64,000 bases of DNA from Pseudomonas sp. DY-1 (lineage in GTDB: Bacteria > Pseudomonadota > Gammaproteobacteria > Pseudomonadales > Pseudomonadaceae). The stretch covers positions 558,001-622,000 of the forward strand of contig NZ_CP032616.1 in the NCBI RefSeq assembly GCF_003626975.1, given 5' to 3'. How positions within the stretch are numbered: the first letter of the stretch is position 1; each line of letters opens with the position of its first letter. Shown in pieces: positions 26,967 through 36,599 of this stretch. The notes beneath the pieces were generated by a model. The model worked only from the letters and a program-made list of their open reading frames with translations, was not told where the DNA came from and searched no databases. The translations under genes and the position numbers were made by a program.

Positions 26967-27734
26967 TCAGGAGAGGAAGCCGCCGTCGACGTTCAGTGCA
27001 ACGCCGGTGGTGTAGCTGGAGGCATCGCTGGCCAAATACAGAACGGTGCCAGCCATCTCGCTCGGGTCGGCAACGCGCTTGAGCGGGATGCGCTGCAGGG
27101 CGACGTTGAGGATGGCATCGTTCTTCACCAGGGCCGAAGCGAACTTGGTGTCGGTCAGGCCCGGCAGCAGGGCGTTGCAGCGGATGCCGAACTGGGCGCA
27201 TTCCTTGGCGAAGACCTTGGTCATGCTGATCACGGCGGCCTTGGTCACGGAGTAGATGCCCTGGAACTCGCCTGGGGAAACGCCGTTGATGGAAGCGACG
27301 TTGATGATGCTGCCACCACCGTTCTGCTTCATCAGCTTGCCGCCTTCGATGGACATGAAGTAGTAGCCACGGATGTTGACGTCCACGGTCTTCTGGAAGG
27401 CCGACAGGTCGGTGTCCAGCACGTTGCAGAACTGTGGGTTGGTCGCGGCGTTGTTGACCAGGATGTCGAGGCGTCCGAACTTCTCGCGGATCTCGGCAAA
27501 AACGTTCTGGATCTGTTCCATCTCGCCGATGTGGCAGGCGATGGCGGTGGCCTTGCCGCCTTCGGCGATGATGGCATCGGCGACGGCCTGGCAGCCCTCG
27601 ATCTTGCGGCTGGAAACGATCACGTGGGCACCTTGCTGGGCCAGCAGCTTGGCGATGGCTTCACCGATGCCGCGGCTGGCGCCTGAAACGAAGGCGATCT
27701 TGCCGTCGAGGTCGAACAGGTTGGTCTTGGACAT
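26967..27734 (-). CDS. SDR-family short-chain dehydrogenase
   Basis: A 255-residue NAD(P)-dependent oxidoreductase. The nucleotide-binding motif is SGASRGIGEAIA, residues 17-28, and the catalytic Ser/Tyr/Lys set reads NVASINGVSP then YSVTKAAV. The arginine-rich SSRK after beta-2 suggests NADP(H). The length and pattern are typical of the classical SDR group. It lies 25 bases downstream of the APH-fold kinase gene in the same direction, an arrangement conserved in P. aeruginosa; together they may process hydroxylated acyl-CoA intermediates. Substrate unknown. Confidence 0.9.
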   Translation of the reverse strand: MSKTNLFDLDGKIAFVSGASRGIGEAIAKLLAQQGAHVIVSSRKIEGCQAVADAIIAEGGKATAIACHIGEMEQIQNVFAEIREKFGRLDILVNNAATNPQFCNVLDTDLSAFQKTVDVNIRGYYFMSIEGGKLMKQNGGGSIINVASINGVSPGEFQGIYSVTKAAVISMTKVFAKECAQFGIRCNALLPGLTDTKFASALVKNDAILNVALQRIPLKRVADPSEMAGTVLYLASDASSYTTGVALNVDGGFLS

Positions 27735-27759
27735 GGGGTTCCCCTTGTTGTAAGCCGGT

Positions 27760-28830
27760 TTACAGCCGTGATTGGTTGATGACCTGCAGGCTCATCTGCT
27801 CCAGCAGCTTGTTCATGTGGATGAACTGGGCGAAGCGCTTGTCCTGGGTCTGGCCGTGGAAGTAGCGGTAGTAGATCTGCTGCACGATGCCGGCCAGGCG
27901 GAACAGGCCGTAGGTGTAGTAGAAATCGAGGTTGGTAATGGGCGGCAGGCCGGCGCGCTCGGCGTAGTAGTCGGCGAACTCCTGGCGGGTCAGCATGCCC
28001 GGCAGGTGGCTCGGCTGGCGGCGCATCAGTTGCACCGGCGCTGGGTCCTTGGCCTCGATCCAGTACGCCAGGGTGTTGCCCAGGTCCATCAACGGATCAC
28101 CGATGGTGGTCAGCTCCCAGTCCAGTACGCCGATGATCTTCAGCGGGTCATTCGGATCGAGAATGACGTTGTCGAAGCGGTAGTCGTTATGCACGATGGC
28201 CGGCTTGTGGTGGTCTGCGGGCATCTTGTCCTTGAGCCAGGCCTTCACCGGTTCCCAGGTCGGGGCGTCCGGAGTCGTGGCCTTCTCATAGCGGTCGGTC
28301 CAACCCGCGATTTGGCGCTGCACGTAGCCTTCCGGTTTGCCCAGGTCGCCCAGGCCGCAGGCGTTGTAGTCGACCTTGTGCAATTCGACCAGCTTGTCGA
28401 TGAAGCTCAGGCAAAGCTCACGGGCCTGGCCTTCCTCGAGCTTCATGTCGGCTGGGAGGTCGGCGCGCAGGATCACGCCCTTCACCCGCTCCATCACGTA
28501 GAACTCAGCACCGATCACCGATTCGTCAGTGCAGTGCACGTACGCCTTCGGGCAGTAGGGGAAGCCGGAATTGAGCTGGTTGAGGATGCGAAACTCACGG
28601 CCCATGTCATGGGCGGATTTCGCCTTGTGGCCGAAGGGTGGACGGCGCAGCACGAACTCCTGGTCGGGGTATTCCAGCAGGTAGGTCAGGTTGGATGCAC
28701 CGCCAGGGAACTGGCTGATGCGCGGGGTGCCGGTCAGGCCTGGAATGTTGGCCTTCAGGTATGGGTCGATAACAGCGGCGTCGAGCTCTTCGCCTTCGCG
28801 GATGCGGGTGGACTGATCAGTAAGCGTCAT
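27760..28830 (-). CDS. APH-fold phosphotransferase (ACAD10/11-type kinase domain)
   Basis: A 356-residue member of the aminoglycoside/choline-kinase fold. The N-lobe reads FPGGASNLTYLLEY then FVLRRPPFG, the catalytic loop VHNDYRFDNVILD, and the metal-binding part DWELTTIGDPLMDLG. This subgroup matches the kinase domain of ACAD10/ACAD11-type proteins, known to phosphorylate 4-hydroxyacyl-CoA in a beta-oxidation side route. In bacteria it is often found next to acyl-CoA dehydrogenases and SDRs. It precedes the SDR gene. Antibiotic resistance is unlikely. Confidence 0.85.
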   Translation of the reverse strand: MTLTDQSTRIREGEELDAAVIDPYLKANIPGLTGTPRISQFPGGASNLTYLLEYPDQEFVLRRPPFGHKAKSAHDMGREFRILNQLNSGFPYCPKAYVHCTDESVIGAEFYVMERVKGVILRADLPADMKLEEGQARELCLSFIDKLVELHKVDYNACGLGDLGKPEGYVQRQIAGWTDRYEKATTPDAPTWEPVKAWLKDKMPADHHKPAIVHNDYRFDNVILDPNDPLKIIGVLDWELTTIGDPLMDLGNTLAYWIEAKDPAPVQLMRRQPSHLPGMLTRQEFADYYAERAGLPPITNLDFYYTYGLFRLAGIVQQIYYRYFHGQTQDKRFAQFIHMNKLLEQMSLQVINQSRL

Positions 28831-28979
28831 GCTTATCCCTTCTACTTATGATGGGGGCCCGAGACTATTCGCTAATCTAATGCCGCCTTGGCGGCGTCAC
28901 AAGCTGAACGAGCCGTTATAGACAAAGGTGTTGCAGCACAATCAGGCTGCCTGATTCGCCTGTGCCGTCTGCATCGGGC

Positions 28980-29012
28980 GAAAAAAAAACCGGAGCCCTG
29001 GGACTCCGGTTT
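28980..29012 (-). terminator. Terminator of the SCP2 gene
   Basis: aaccggag pairs with ctccggtt across an 8-nt loop. On the minus strand it runs into nine T residues, 26 bases beyond the stop of the SCP2-like gene. This separates SCP2 transcription from the kinase gene downstream. Confidence 0.8.
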
Positions 29013-29037
29013 CTTGTTCGTGATCTGAGCGTTGAGC

Positions 29038-29352
29038 TTAGACCGGGAACAGTTCGCCGAGCTTCATCGCCAGCATCATGTCGCCTTCGGCGCGCAGCTT
29101 GCCGGCCATGAAGGCCTGCATGCCGTCGGTTTCGCCGGTCATGATGCCGACCAGGGTGGCGCTGTCCATGATCAGGGTGACGTTCGGATTCGGGGCATCA
29201 CCCTGCTGTACGTCGCAGGTGCCATCCTTGACTACCAGGTAGTGGTTGTCGCCATCTTCGATGTTGAACTGGAATACCAGGTCCAGGCCAGCGGCGGCAC
29301 CGGCGTTGAACTTGGACTGCATGGTTTTGACGATGTCAGCAACGTTGGTCAT
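29038..29352 (-). CDS. SCP2 sterol/lipid-binding domain protein
   Basis: 104 residues making a single SCP2 domain, which binds fatty acyl chains or acyl-CoA in a hydrophobic tunnel. Recognisable parts are LVFQFNIEDGDNHYLVVKDG and the C-terminal GKLRAEGDMMLAMKLGELF, the canonical end of the fold. No targeting signal. Neighbouring acyl-CoA-type genes and the same direction of transcription suggest a lipid carrier role. The gene is followed by its own terminator. Confidence 0.88.
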   Translation of the reverse strand: MTNVADIVKTMQSKFNAGAAAGLDLVFQFNIEDGDNHYLVVKDGTCDVQQGDAPNPNVTLIMDSATLVGIMTGETDGMQAFMAGKLRAEGDMMLAMKLGELFPV

Positions 29353-29411
29353 GGTGTTTTCCTTTTTCTAGGGTTTTATCCAGCGGCCCTTCCGGCCGCG
29401 GTGGGCCGGAC

Positions 29412-30122
29412 TCAGCGATAAGTGATGAGTTCCGGCGCCTTCAACAGTTCCAGATGCACATGACTGTTGAAGGAAGCCAGGGTCACTTCGCTTCCACGGA
29501 ACTTCAGGCGGCTGAGCGAGGTGTTTACGATCTGCCAATTGAGGCTGAAGGCGCTGTCGGCCGGTACACCCGCTACCAGGTGGAGCAGGGCGGTGATGGT
29601 GCCGCCCGAGGTGAACACGGCAATGTTCTGCTTGCTGTCAGCGTCGGCCAGGACACGTTCAAGACCACCACGGACCTGCTCGACGAAGGCGGACCAGCTC
29701 TGTAGGCCAGGCTTGTCGTACTCACCGGAGACCCAGCGCAGCACCAGCTTGGAGAACAGGCGCTGGAACTCGGCGCGGTTCTGCACGGCGTTGCGCAGCA
29801 CGTGCAGCGCTTCGGGTTCTTCTGGAAGCAAATCCGGGAGCAGGGCGCGAATCACCGCGTCGGCATCGAATTCGTTGAAGGCTGGATCGATCTGGATTGC
29901 AGGAGCGCCAAGACCGGCAGCGTCGAACTGTGCGAGTGCGGCCTGGGCGGTATGCTGCTGGCGACGCAGGTCGCCGCTGTAGCAACGATCCAGACGCAGG
30001 CCCAGTTGGGCAAGGTGGGCGCCGAGTACTTCGGCCTGGCGGATGCCGGTGGGCGAGAGGACATCGTAGTCATCGGCGCCGAAGGAGGCCTGGCCATGTC
30101 TTATCAGATAGATGCTGCCCAC
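29412..30122 (-). CDS. Histidine phosphatase family protein (phosphoglycerate-mutase-like)
   Basis: A 236-residue branch-1 histidine phosphatase. The catalytic RHG motif is at residues 8-10 (IYLIRHGQASFG), the second arginine in SGDLRRQQHTA, and the second histidine region in AVFTSGGTITALLHLV. In most members this last part contains GH or HG; here SGG occupies the place, so activity may differ from typical members. The start is GTG at 30122, with only a weak ribosome-binding site. The gene diverges from sohB. Confidence 0.82.
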   Translation of the reverse strand: MGSIYLIRHGQASFGADDYDVLSPTGIRQAEVLGAHLAQLGLRLDRCYSGDLRRQQHTAQAALAQFDAAGLGAPAIQIDPAFNEFDADAVIRALLPDLLPEEPEALHVLRNAVQNRAEFQRLFSKLVLRWVSGEYDKPGLQSWSAFVEQVRGGLERVLADADSKQNIAVFTSGGTITALLHLVAGVPADSAFSLNWQIVNTSLSRLKFRGSEVTLASFNSHVHLELLKAPELITYR

Positions 30123-30331
30123 GTACTGGCGTCCCGTGAGGTTGAAAGTTCCGCGAGGGTATGAGGAAGCCAGGGGGCTGTCAACGAAAAAACATACGCT
30201 TGTTTGAATGCATTCCCACTGTTTATGCAGACGTTTCCGTTAACTGGCGAGCCGGGAATGGCGCCGTTATGCTTGCGGGTCTTCGCGCCACCGAAAGGCC
30301 GGTGCCAGTTGGGATAACAAAGGGGATTCAA

Positions 30332-31357
30332 GTGGAGTTCTTTGCCGAGTACGCAGGTTTTCTGGCCAGGACCGTGACTGTGCTGGTGGCCATCCTTGTC
30401 GTGCTGGTGGCCATCGCGGCGTTGCGTGGCCGCAACCGTCGTGTGGCCAGCGGTCATCTGGATGTACGCAAGCTCAACGACTTCTACAGGGACCTGCGCG
30501 AGCGCCTGGAGCACTCGGTGCTGGACAAGTCGCACGTGAAAGCCGCGCGCAAGGCTGAAGCCAAGGCAGCGAAGAAAGCCAAGAAGACGGCCGAGATGAA
30601 GCCACGGGTCTTCGTGCTGGACTTCGATGGCGACATCAAGGCTTCGGCAACTGATCACCTTCGCCATGAAGTGACCGCACTGCTGTCGATGGCCACGGAC
30701 AAGGACGAAGTGGTGGTGCGACTGGAAAGCGGGGGTGGCATGGTACACAGCTACGGCCTGGCTTCGTCGCAACTGGCGCGCATTCGCGATGCTGGCGTAC
30801 CGCTCACGGTCTGCGTGGACAAGGTCGCGGCCAGTGGTGGTTACATGATGGCGTGCATCGGCAACAAGATTCTCGCAGCGCCTTTCTCCATCATCGGTTC
30901 CATCGGTGTCGTTGCGCAGCTGCCAAATGTGCATCGACTGCTGAAGAAGCACGATATCGACTTCGAGGTGCTTACCGCCGGCGAGTACAAGCGCACGCTG
31001 ACTGTGTTCGGCGAAAACACCGATAAGGGCCGGCAGAAGTTCCAGGAGGACCTGGAAACTACTCATGAGCTGTTCAAGGGCTTCGTCGGGCGCTATCGCC
31101 CGCAGCTGGATATGGCTGAGATCGCCACGGGCGAGGTCTGGCTGGGCATGGCGGCGCGGGACAAGCAACTGGTGGACGAGCTGAGTACCAGTGACGAGTA
31201 CCTTGCCACGCGGGCCAAGGAAGCAGAACTGTTCCATTTGCACTTTGCCGCTCGCAAGAGCTTGCAGGAGCGCGTAGGGCTTGCCGCCAGTGTGACGATC
31301 GATCGTGTGCTGCTGAGCTGGTGGGAGCGGCTGAGCCAGCAGCGTTTCTGGCAGTAA
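30332..31357 (+). CDS. sohB: Inner-membrane peptidase SohB (family S49)
   Basis: A membrane-bound serine protease of the signal-peptide-peptidase family, active toward the periplasmic side. It has 341 residues, the E. coli SohB length. One N-terminal membrane helix (residues 10-33) is followed by an SohB-type N-terminal domain and the S49 core. The Ser-Lys dyad is visible as Ser168 (VAASGGYMMA) and Lys220 (AGEYKRTLT). The start is GTG at 30332, five bases after aagggga; this agrees with the family N-terminus EFFAEYAGFL. The nap remnant lies directly downstream. Confidence 0.94.
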   Translation: MEFFAEYAGFLARTVTVLVAILVVLVAIAALRGRNRRVASGHLDVRKLNDFYRDLRERLEHSVLDKSHVKAARKAEAKAAKKAKKTAEMKPRVFVLDFDGDIKASATDHLRHEVTALLSMATDKDEVVVRLESGGGMVHSYGLASSQLARIRDAGVPLTVCVDKVAASGGYMMACIGNKILAAPFSIIGSIGVVAQLPNVHRLLKKHDIDFEVLTAGEYKRTLTVFGENTDKGRQKFQEDLETTHELFKGFVGRYRPQLDMAEIATGEVWLGMAARDKQLVDELSTSDEYLATRAKEAELFHLHFAARKSLQERVGLAASVTIDRVLLSWWERLSQQRFWQ

Positions 31358-31509
31358 ACCCGATCTGCGCCAGGCCCTCTCAACCGCCTGCATTGAGCGA
31401 CTCGGTTTCCCAAAAGCGAGTCGCCGCGTGTTTTTGTCGCACGCTGCCCCCCTCATCTCTCTCCTTCACTACCGTCGGCAAGATCTTGGCTAACTCCAGT
31501 TACCGACGG

Positions 31510-31686
31510 AGAAGTGCCGCCACGACTGCCGATAGTGGAGACAGAAGCAAGCGCAAGGAAACCCGGTTGTTCCTTTTCCTGGTGGCGTGTCTGTTTCCCA
31601 TCCTTGCCGTGATGATCGTCGGCGGATACGGCTTCATCGTCTGGATCTACCAGATGATCGCCGGGCCCTCCTGTGTAAAGGGCTGA
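31510..31686 (+). pseudogene. napE: napE remnant (nitrate reductase operon), start codon lost
   Basis: The frame reads [20 protein letters not shown], then [16 protein letters not shown], which matches the small one-helix NapE protein of periplasmic nitrate reductase operons. A ribosome-binding-like cggag precedes it, but no in-frame ATG, GTG or TTG stands at the expected place. The last residues before the stop are foreign (SCVKG), because the frame runs into the napA fragment. So this is a decayed first gene of a nap operon. Confidence 0.75.
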
Positions 31687-32327
31687 TCGACCGCCGGCTC
31701 AGTGCGTCCCAGGTCAAGGTCGCGGTGCTTTCCACGTTCCGGCACCGCAGCTTCGACCTTGCCGACATACCCATGGTGTTCAAACCGCAGAGCGACCTGT
31801 TCATCCTCAACTACATCGCCAACCACATCATCCAGAGCGGCGCGGTCAATCAAGACTTCATCGACAAGCACGTCAGGTTCGCCCAGGGCGCCGAAGTCAT
31901 CGGCTACGGGCTGAGGCCTACCGACCCGCTGGAACAAAAGGCGAAGAACGCGGCCAAGGCCAACACCTGGTCCGACATCGTTTTCGACGAGTTCGCTGCT
32001 TACGTGAAGCTCTATACCCTCGAGCGTGCGGCCAAGGAATCCGGGGTTTCCGCCGCGCACCTGAAAGCCCTGGCCGAGATGTATGCCGACCCGAAGCGCA
32101 AGGTGGTGTCGTTCTGGACAATGGGTTTCAACCAGCACACGCGTGGGGTCTGGGCGAATAACCTGATCTACAACATTCATCTGCTCACCGGGAAGATCAG
32201 CGGAGCCGGTAATAGTCCATTTTCTCTCACCGGCGCGCTGGCTTCGGGCGAGGCTACCTGCATCGACTGTCACAAGGGGATCGCACACCACCTCCCTGAC
32301 ATGACTGGTGTGAAAGGGTGGCAGTAG
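31672..32327 (+). pseudogene. Fused napA and napC fragments, remnant of a nap operon
   Basis: Up to about 32238 the frame encodes a central piece of the molybdenum subunit Nap[59 protein letters not shown] and [18 protein letters not shown]. It then switches in frame to the end of the cytochrome Nap[21 protein letters not shown], with a CxxCH haem site. The N-terminal [4Fe-4S] and cofactor regions of NapA, all of napD and napB, and most of napC are missing. No plausible start or ribosome-binding site exists. This is two internal deletions within an ancestral napEFDABC-type operon, not a functional gene. Confidence 0.85.
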
Positions 32328-32346
32328 CGCTCCAGGTTGGTGGTTA

Positions 32347-33201
32347 TCAGGTCAGCTCGGGCAGCAACACGCTCTTCCACAGGGACTGTTCGTACTGCGG
32401 TTTGAAGAATCCGAAGTGGCCGATGTTCTGCTCGCCCACATCGGCGGGCGCGATGCGTTTGAAGCGTTTCTCTGCCTGGCGATAGAAGCTGTGCAGCGAC
32501 TCGGTGTTGCGCCCGGACATCATCTCGTCGTCGGTAAAGGAGATCGAGGTGATGGGCGTACGTACCGCGGAAAAAGCCTCCCTCACTTCTTCGCCTTCAG
32601 CGCCCACGGCGTACTCCGGGTCCAGGCACCAGCGCCGCCACTGATTGATTACTCCCTTGGGCAGGTCGCCCACCATCCCCAAGCGCTTGCCGGGGAAGTA
32701 ACCGGCCAGAGGCGTAACCAGCGGGGCGACCAGGAACCACAGGAGCCAGACGCGGCGGCGCAGTTCGGCGGTGTTCTCGCGCCAGTAGCCGCTACCCGTA
32801 GCAATGGTCAGCACTTTGCTGATGCGTTCTGCCCCTTCGACGAAGGGCAGGATCTGTCCTCCCAGGCTGTGACCGATCCAGTACAGTGGCTTGCTGCCGG
32901 CCGCATTGGCCACCAGTGAGAGCATGGTGCTGCAGTCATGGCGGGCCCAGTCGAGGATGTCCACGTTCAGGTTGCGCAGATGGCCATTGCGCGACTGGCC
33001 CATGCCGACATAGTCGAACGTGGCGACCAGGTAGCCCCGGTCCGCCAGCCAGGTGGCGAAAGGGGCGTAGTAGCGTTGCGGCACACCCATGGCAGGTACT
33101 ATCAGCACTGCAGCCTGGACCTCGCCTTTGGGGCGGAACCAGTTGGCGCTGATGAAGTGGCCGTTGCCGTTGTCGATCCGGGTTTCTGTCGAGCTGCTCA
33201 T
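32347..33201 (-). CDS. Alpha/beta-fold hydrolase, substrate unknown
   Basis: A 284-residue alpha/beta hydrolase. The nucleophile elbow is GHSLGG (about residue 110), and an early oxyanion strand reads VLIVPAMGVPQRYY. The conserved His of the triad is likely in GHFGFFKPQY near the C-terminus. This pattern fits the YheT-/serine-aminopeptidase-like group, often annotated only as hydrolase. Start 33201 has aggatgg six bases upstream; ATG 33210 is an alternative. It is divergent from a tetR gene, and the shared region has tandem palindromes, so the repressor probably controls it. Confidence 0.82.
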   Translation of the reverse strand: MSSSTETRIDNGNGHFISANWFRPKGEVQAAVLIVPAMGVPQRYYAPFATWLADRGYLVATFDYVGMGQSRNGHLRNLNVDILDWARHDCSTMLSLVANAAGSKPLYWIGHSLGGQILPFVEGAERISKVLTIATGSGYWRENTAELRRRVWLLWFLVAPLVTPLAGYFPGKRLGMVGDLPKGVINQWRRWCLDPEYAVGAEGEEVREAFSAVRTPITSISFTDDEMMSGRNTESLHSFYRQAEKRFKRIAPADVGEQNIGHFGFFKPQYEQSLWKSVLLPELT

Positions 33202-33262
33202 TGCATCCATCCTGACGTCGAGAGGCTTCTGGAAAAGCGTGAACCCGGGCAGTATACGAAAG

Positions 33263-33292
33263 CTAGAAAAGTATTCTAGAAAAATATTCTAG
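33263..33292. promoter_or_regulatory. Two overlapping palindromes, probable TetR-type operator
   Basis: CTAGAAaagtaTTCTAG (33263-33279) and CTAGAAaaataTTCTAG (33276-33292) share four bases, giving a 13-bp periodicity. They lie 18 bases before the tetR ATG and 61 bases before the hydrolase start. The symmetry and place in a divergent promoter fit a repressor binding site for the neighbouring regulator. Confidence 0.65.
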
Positions 33293-33310
33293 TCTCATCA
33301 AAGGACATTC

Positions 33311-33889
33311 ATGAGCCGTCCCTCGCGCAAAGACGACATTCTCCAGGCCGCCTTGGCCTGTTTCAGTGAACAAGGGGTGGATGCCACCACCATCGAGATG
33401 ATTCGTGATCGCTCGGGTGCCAGCATCGGTAGCCTCTATCACCATTTTGGTAACAAGGAGCGGATCATCGCTGCGCTCTACCTGGAGGGGGTCAGCGGCT
33501 ATGCGCGCTTGCTGGAGGCAGGCTTCGCCAAGGTCGATAGTGCCGAGGGTTGCATCAAGCTGCTGGTGGCCTGCTACGTCGATTGGGTGCTGGCGAACCC
33601 GGATTGGGCTCGTTTCATTCTGCACAGCCGGGGGAGGGTAGAGGCGAGCGAGTTGGGCGAGCAGCTTCGCGAAACCAATCGCTTGCACCACGGGCGAATC
33701 GACGAGGTTCTGCGGCCCTACCGCGAACAGGGTGCCTACCGTGAAATGCCTCGTGACTGCTTCGTTTCCGTCGTCATCGGCCCGGTACAGGATTTCACCC
33801 GCAATTGGTTGGCCGGGCGCACCCGCACGAGCCTGGCCGATTGCCGCGAGTTGTTCATGCAGGTGGCATGGGACGCGGTTCGCGCCTAG
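33311..33889 (+). CDS. TetR/AcrR-family transcriptional regulator
   Basis: 192 residues. The N-terminal helix-turn-helix covers about residues 5-50: ILQAALACFSEQGVDATTIE and ASIGSLYHHFGNKERIIAA, classic TetR features. The C-terminal ligand-binding domain (about 60-190) is helical and does not reveal the inducer. It is divergent from the alpha/beta hydrolase gene, and it likely represses it and itself through the palindromes between them. A bidirectional terminator follows. Confidence 0.93.
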   Translation: MSRPSRKDDILQAALACFSEQGVDATTIEMIRDRSGASIGSLYHHFGNKERIIAALYLEGVSGYARLLEAGFAKVDSAEGCIKLLVACYVDWVLANPDWARFILHSRGRVEASELGEQLRETNRLHHGRIDEVLRPYREQGAYREMPRDCFVSVVIGPVQDFTRNWLAGRTRTSLADCRELFMQVAWDAVRA

Positions 33890-33909
33890 TCCTTGGTGGA
33901 AAATGTACT

Positions 33910-33947
33910 TGTGGAGCGAATTCATTCTTGAATGAATGCGCCCCACA
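33910..33947. repeat. REP-like long hairpin
   Basis: tgtggagcgaattcattc and its imperfect inverse gaatgaatgcgccccaca surround a 2-3-nt loop. The sequence resembles the copy at 26886, with the shared core gagcgaattca. It lies downstream of tetR. Confidence 0.55.
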
Positions 33948-33962
33948 AACACCACACCCAAC

Positions 33963-33991
33963 AAAAAGCCCCGCAGATGCGGGGCTTTTTA
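33963..33991. terminator. Bidirectional terminator between tetR and the DUF934 gene
   Basis: agccccgc and gcggggct form an 8-bp stem with the loop agat, flanked by A and T runs. It can stop both the rightward tetR message and the leftward cysI-DUF934 message. Confidence 0.85.
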
Positions 33992-34003
33992 TCGGCGCGT
34001 CAC

Positions 34004-34487
34004 TCAGGCCGTGCGGCGGCGGAACAGCGGCAGGGGCTGATCGCTGGACGCCTGGTAGACCTCGGAGAACTCCTCGAAGGCCTTGAGGGCGTCGTACGGG
34101 TCCTTGTCCGCACGCAGGGCGAAGGCGTCGAAACCGCAACGCTTGAGGGCCCAGAGCTGGTCGCGCAGCACATCGCCAATCGCGCGCACTTCGCCCTTGT
34201 AGGCGTAGCGCTGGCGTAGCAAATAGGCGGTAGAGGAGTGACGGCCGTCGGTGAAAGCCGGGAAGTTCAGGGCGATGACCTGGAAGTGCTCCAGGTCATC
34301 AGCGATTTCCTCGATTTCCTCATCGCTGTCCAGCCAGACGCCCAGGCCGCCATCGCGTGCCTTCAGCGCATGGGCGTGATCGCGCCAGAGCGCGAGCGGA
34401 ATGATGATGTCGTCGCAGTTGGGGATGCCGTCGAGGGTCGCGTCCTTGGCCAGCAGATGCCAGGTCTCGTCGATGACCTGGCCGTTC

Positions 34488-34504
<17 letters not shown>
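34004..34504 (-). CDS. DUF934 protein, CysI-associated
   Basis: 166 residues of the DUF934 family. Recognisable parts are the N-terminal MQRIIKNGQVI, the family core FPAFTDGRHSSTAYLLRQRY, and DQLWALKRCGFDAFALR. The family is found almost always beside cysI (sulfite/nitrite reductase hemoprotein) and is presumed to help that enzyme; its chemistry is not established. Here the start overlaps the cysI stop by 17 bases, so the two are translated together. A terminator follows. Confidence 0.92.
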
Positions 34505-36146
<1,642 letters not shown>

Positions 36147-36383
36147 GAAATGTCCTGTTGTCAGGCTGCTTACAGCTTTTCTGCGCGCACGGCCGCGCAC
36201 TCCCCGCGGAGCCGGAGGAAGATACCAGTTCGGGGTTATGCGCAAAAGTGATGTTTGAGTATATGTAAAGAACCAAAAGTTATTGTTTGGCGGGGGTGCA
36301 TAACCCTTCGGCTTGAGCCTTTGCAGGGGCTGGTCTTTACTCGATGTGCAAGCCGCCTATAACCACAACAAATGGGGGACGCC

Positions 36384-36497
36384 ATGACCGATCATTCCGA
36401 GGACTCCAACCGTGACAGCAAGGTTGACGCCTGGGCCATCTTTTTCCTGATTCTGATCGCCGTTTCCACCGCTGTTTTCTGGGTCAGCCACCAATAA
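36384..36497 (+). CDS. 37-residue single-helix membrane protein
   Basis: A short frame with a strong ribosome-binding site (ggggga, six bases before the ATG). The product starts with a charged stretch MTDHSEDSNRDSKVD, then one membrane helix AWAIFFLILIAVSTAVFWVS and ends HQ. A terminator-like hairpin follows 11 bases after the stop. The clean architecture (signal, helix, terminator) argues for a real gene. It diverges from cysI. Small membrane proteins of this type often modify a larger membrane complex; the partner is unknown. Confidence 0.75.
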   Translation: MTDHSEDSNRDSKVDAWAIFFLILIAVSTAVFWVSHQ

Positions 36498-36507
36498 AGA
36501 AGGCGTA

Positions 36508-36538
36508 AAGCGGGCCAGCTTCCACTGGCCCGCTTCGT
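36508..36538 (+). terminator. Terminator-like hairpin after the 37-residue gene
   Basis: An 11-bp perfect stem, aagcgggccag / ctggcccgctt, has a 6-nt loop. The T run after it is weak (ttcgt), so termination may be partial. Confidence 0.65.
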
Positions 36539-36599
36539 CGCGCCCGAATGCCCTGCAAGAAGTGGTTATACTTCGCCGCTGCTTTTTCAGGGTGATCGA

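Noticed and set aside
27760..28830. Aminoglycoside resistance gene
   Set aside because: The APH fold is there, but motifs and neighbours fit the acyl-CoA-linked ACAD10/11-type kinases.
31687..32327. Functional molybdoenzyme gene
   Set aside because: It lacks the N-terminal cluster and cofactor regions, has no start signal, and fuses to a cytochrome tail; a remnant is the simpler reading.
36147..36383. CysB-type promoter of cysI
   Set aside because: The AT-rich stretch has a -10-like TATACT on the minus strand, but no -35 at an acceptable distance and no clear CysB half-sites.
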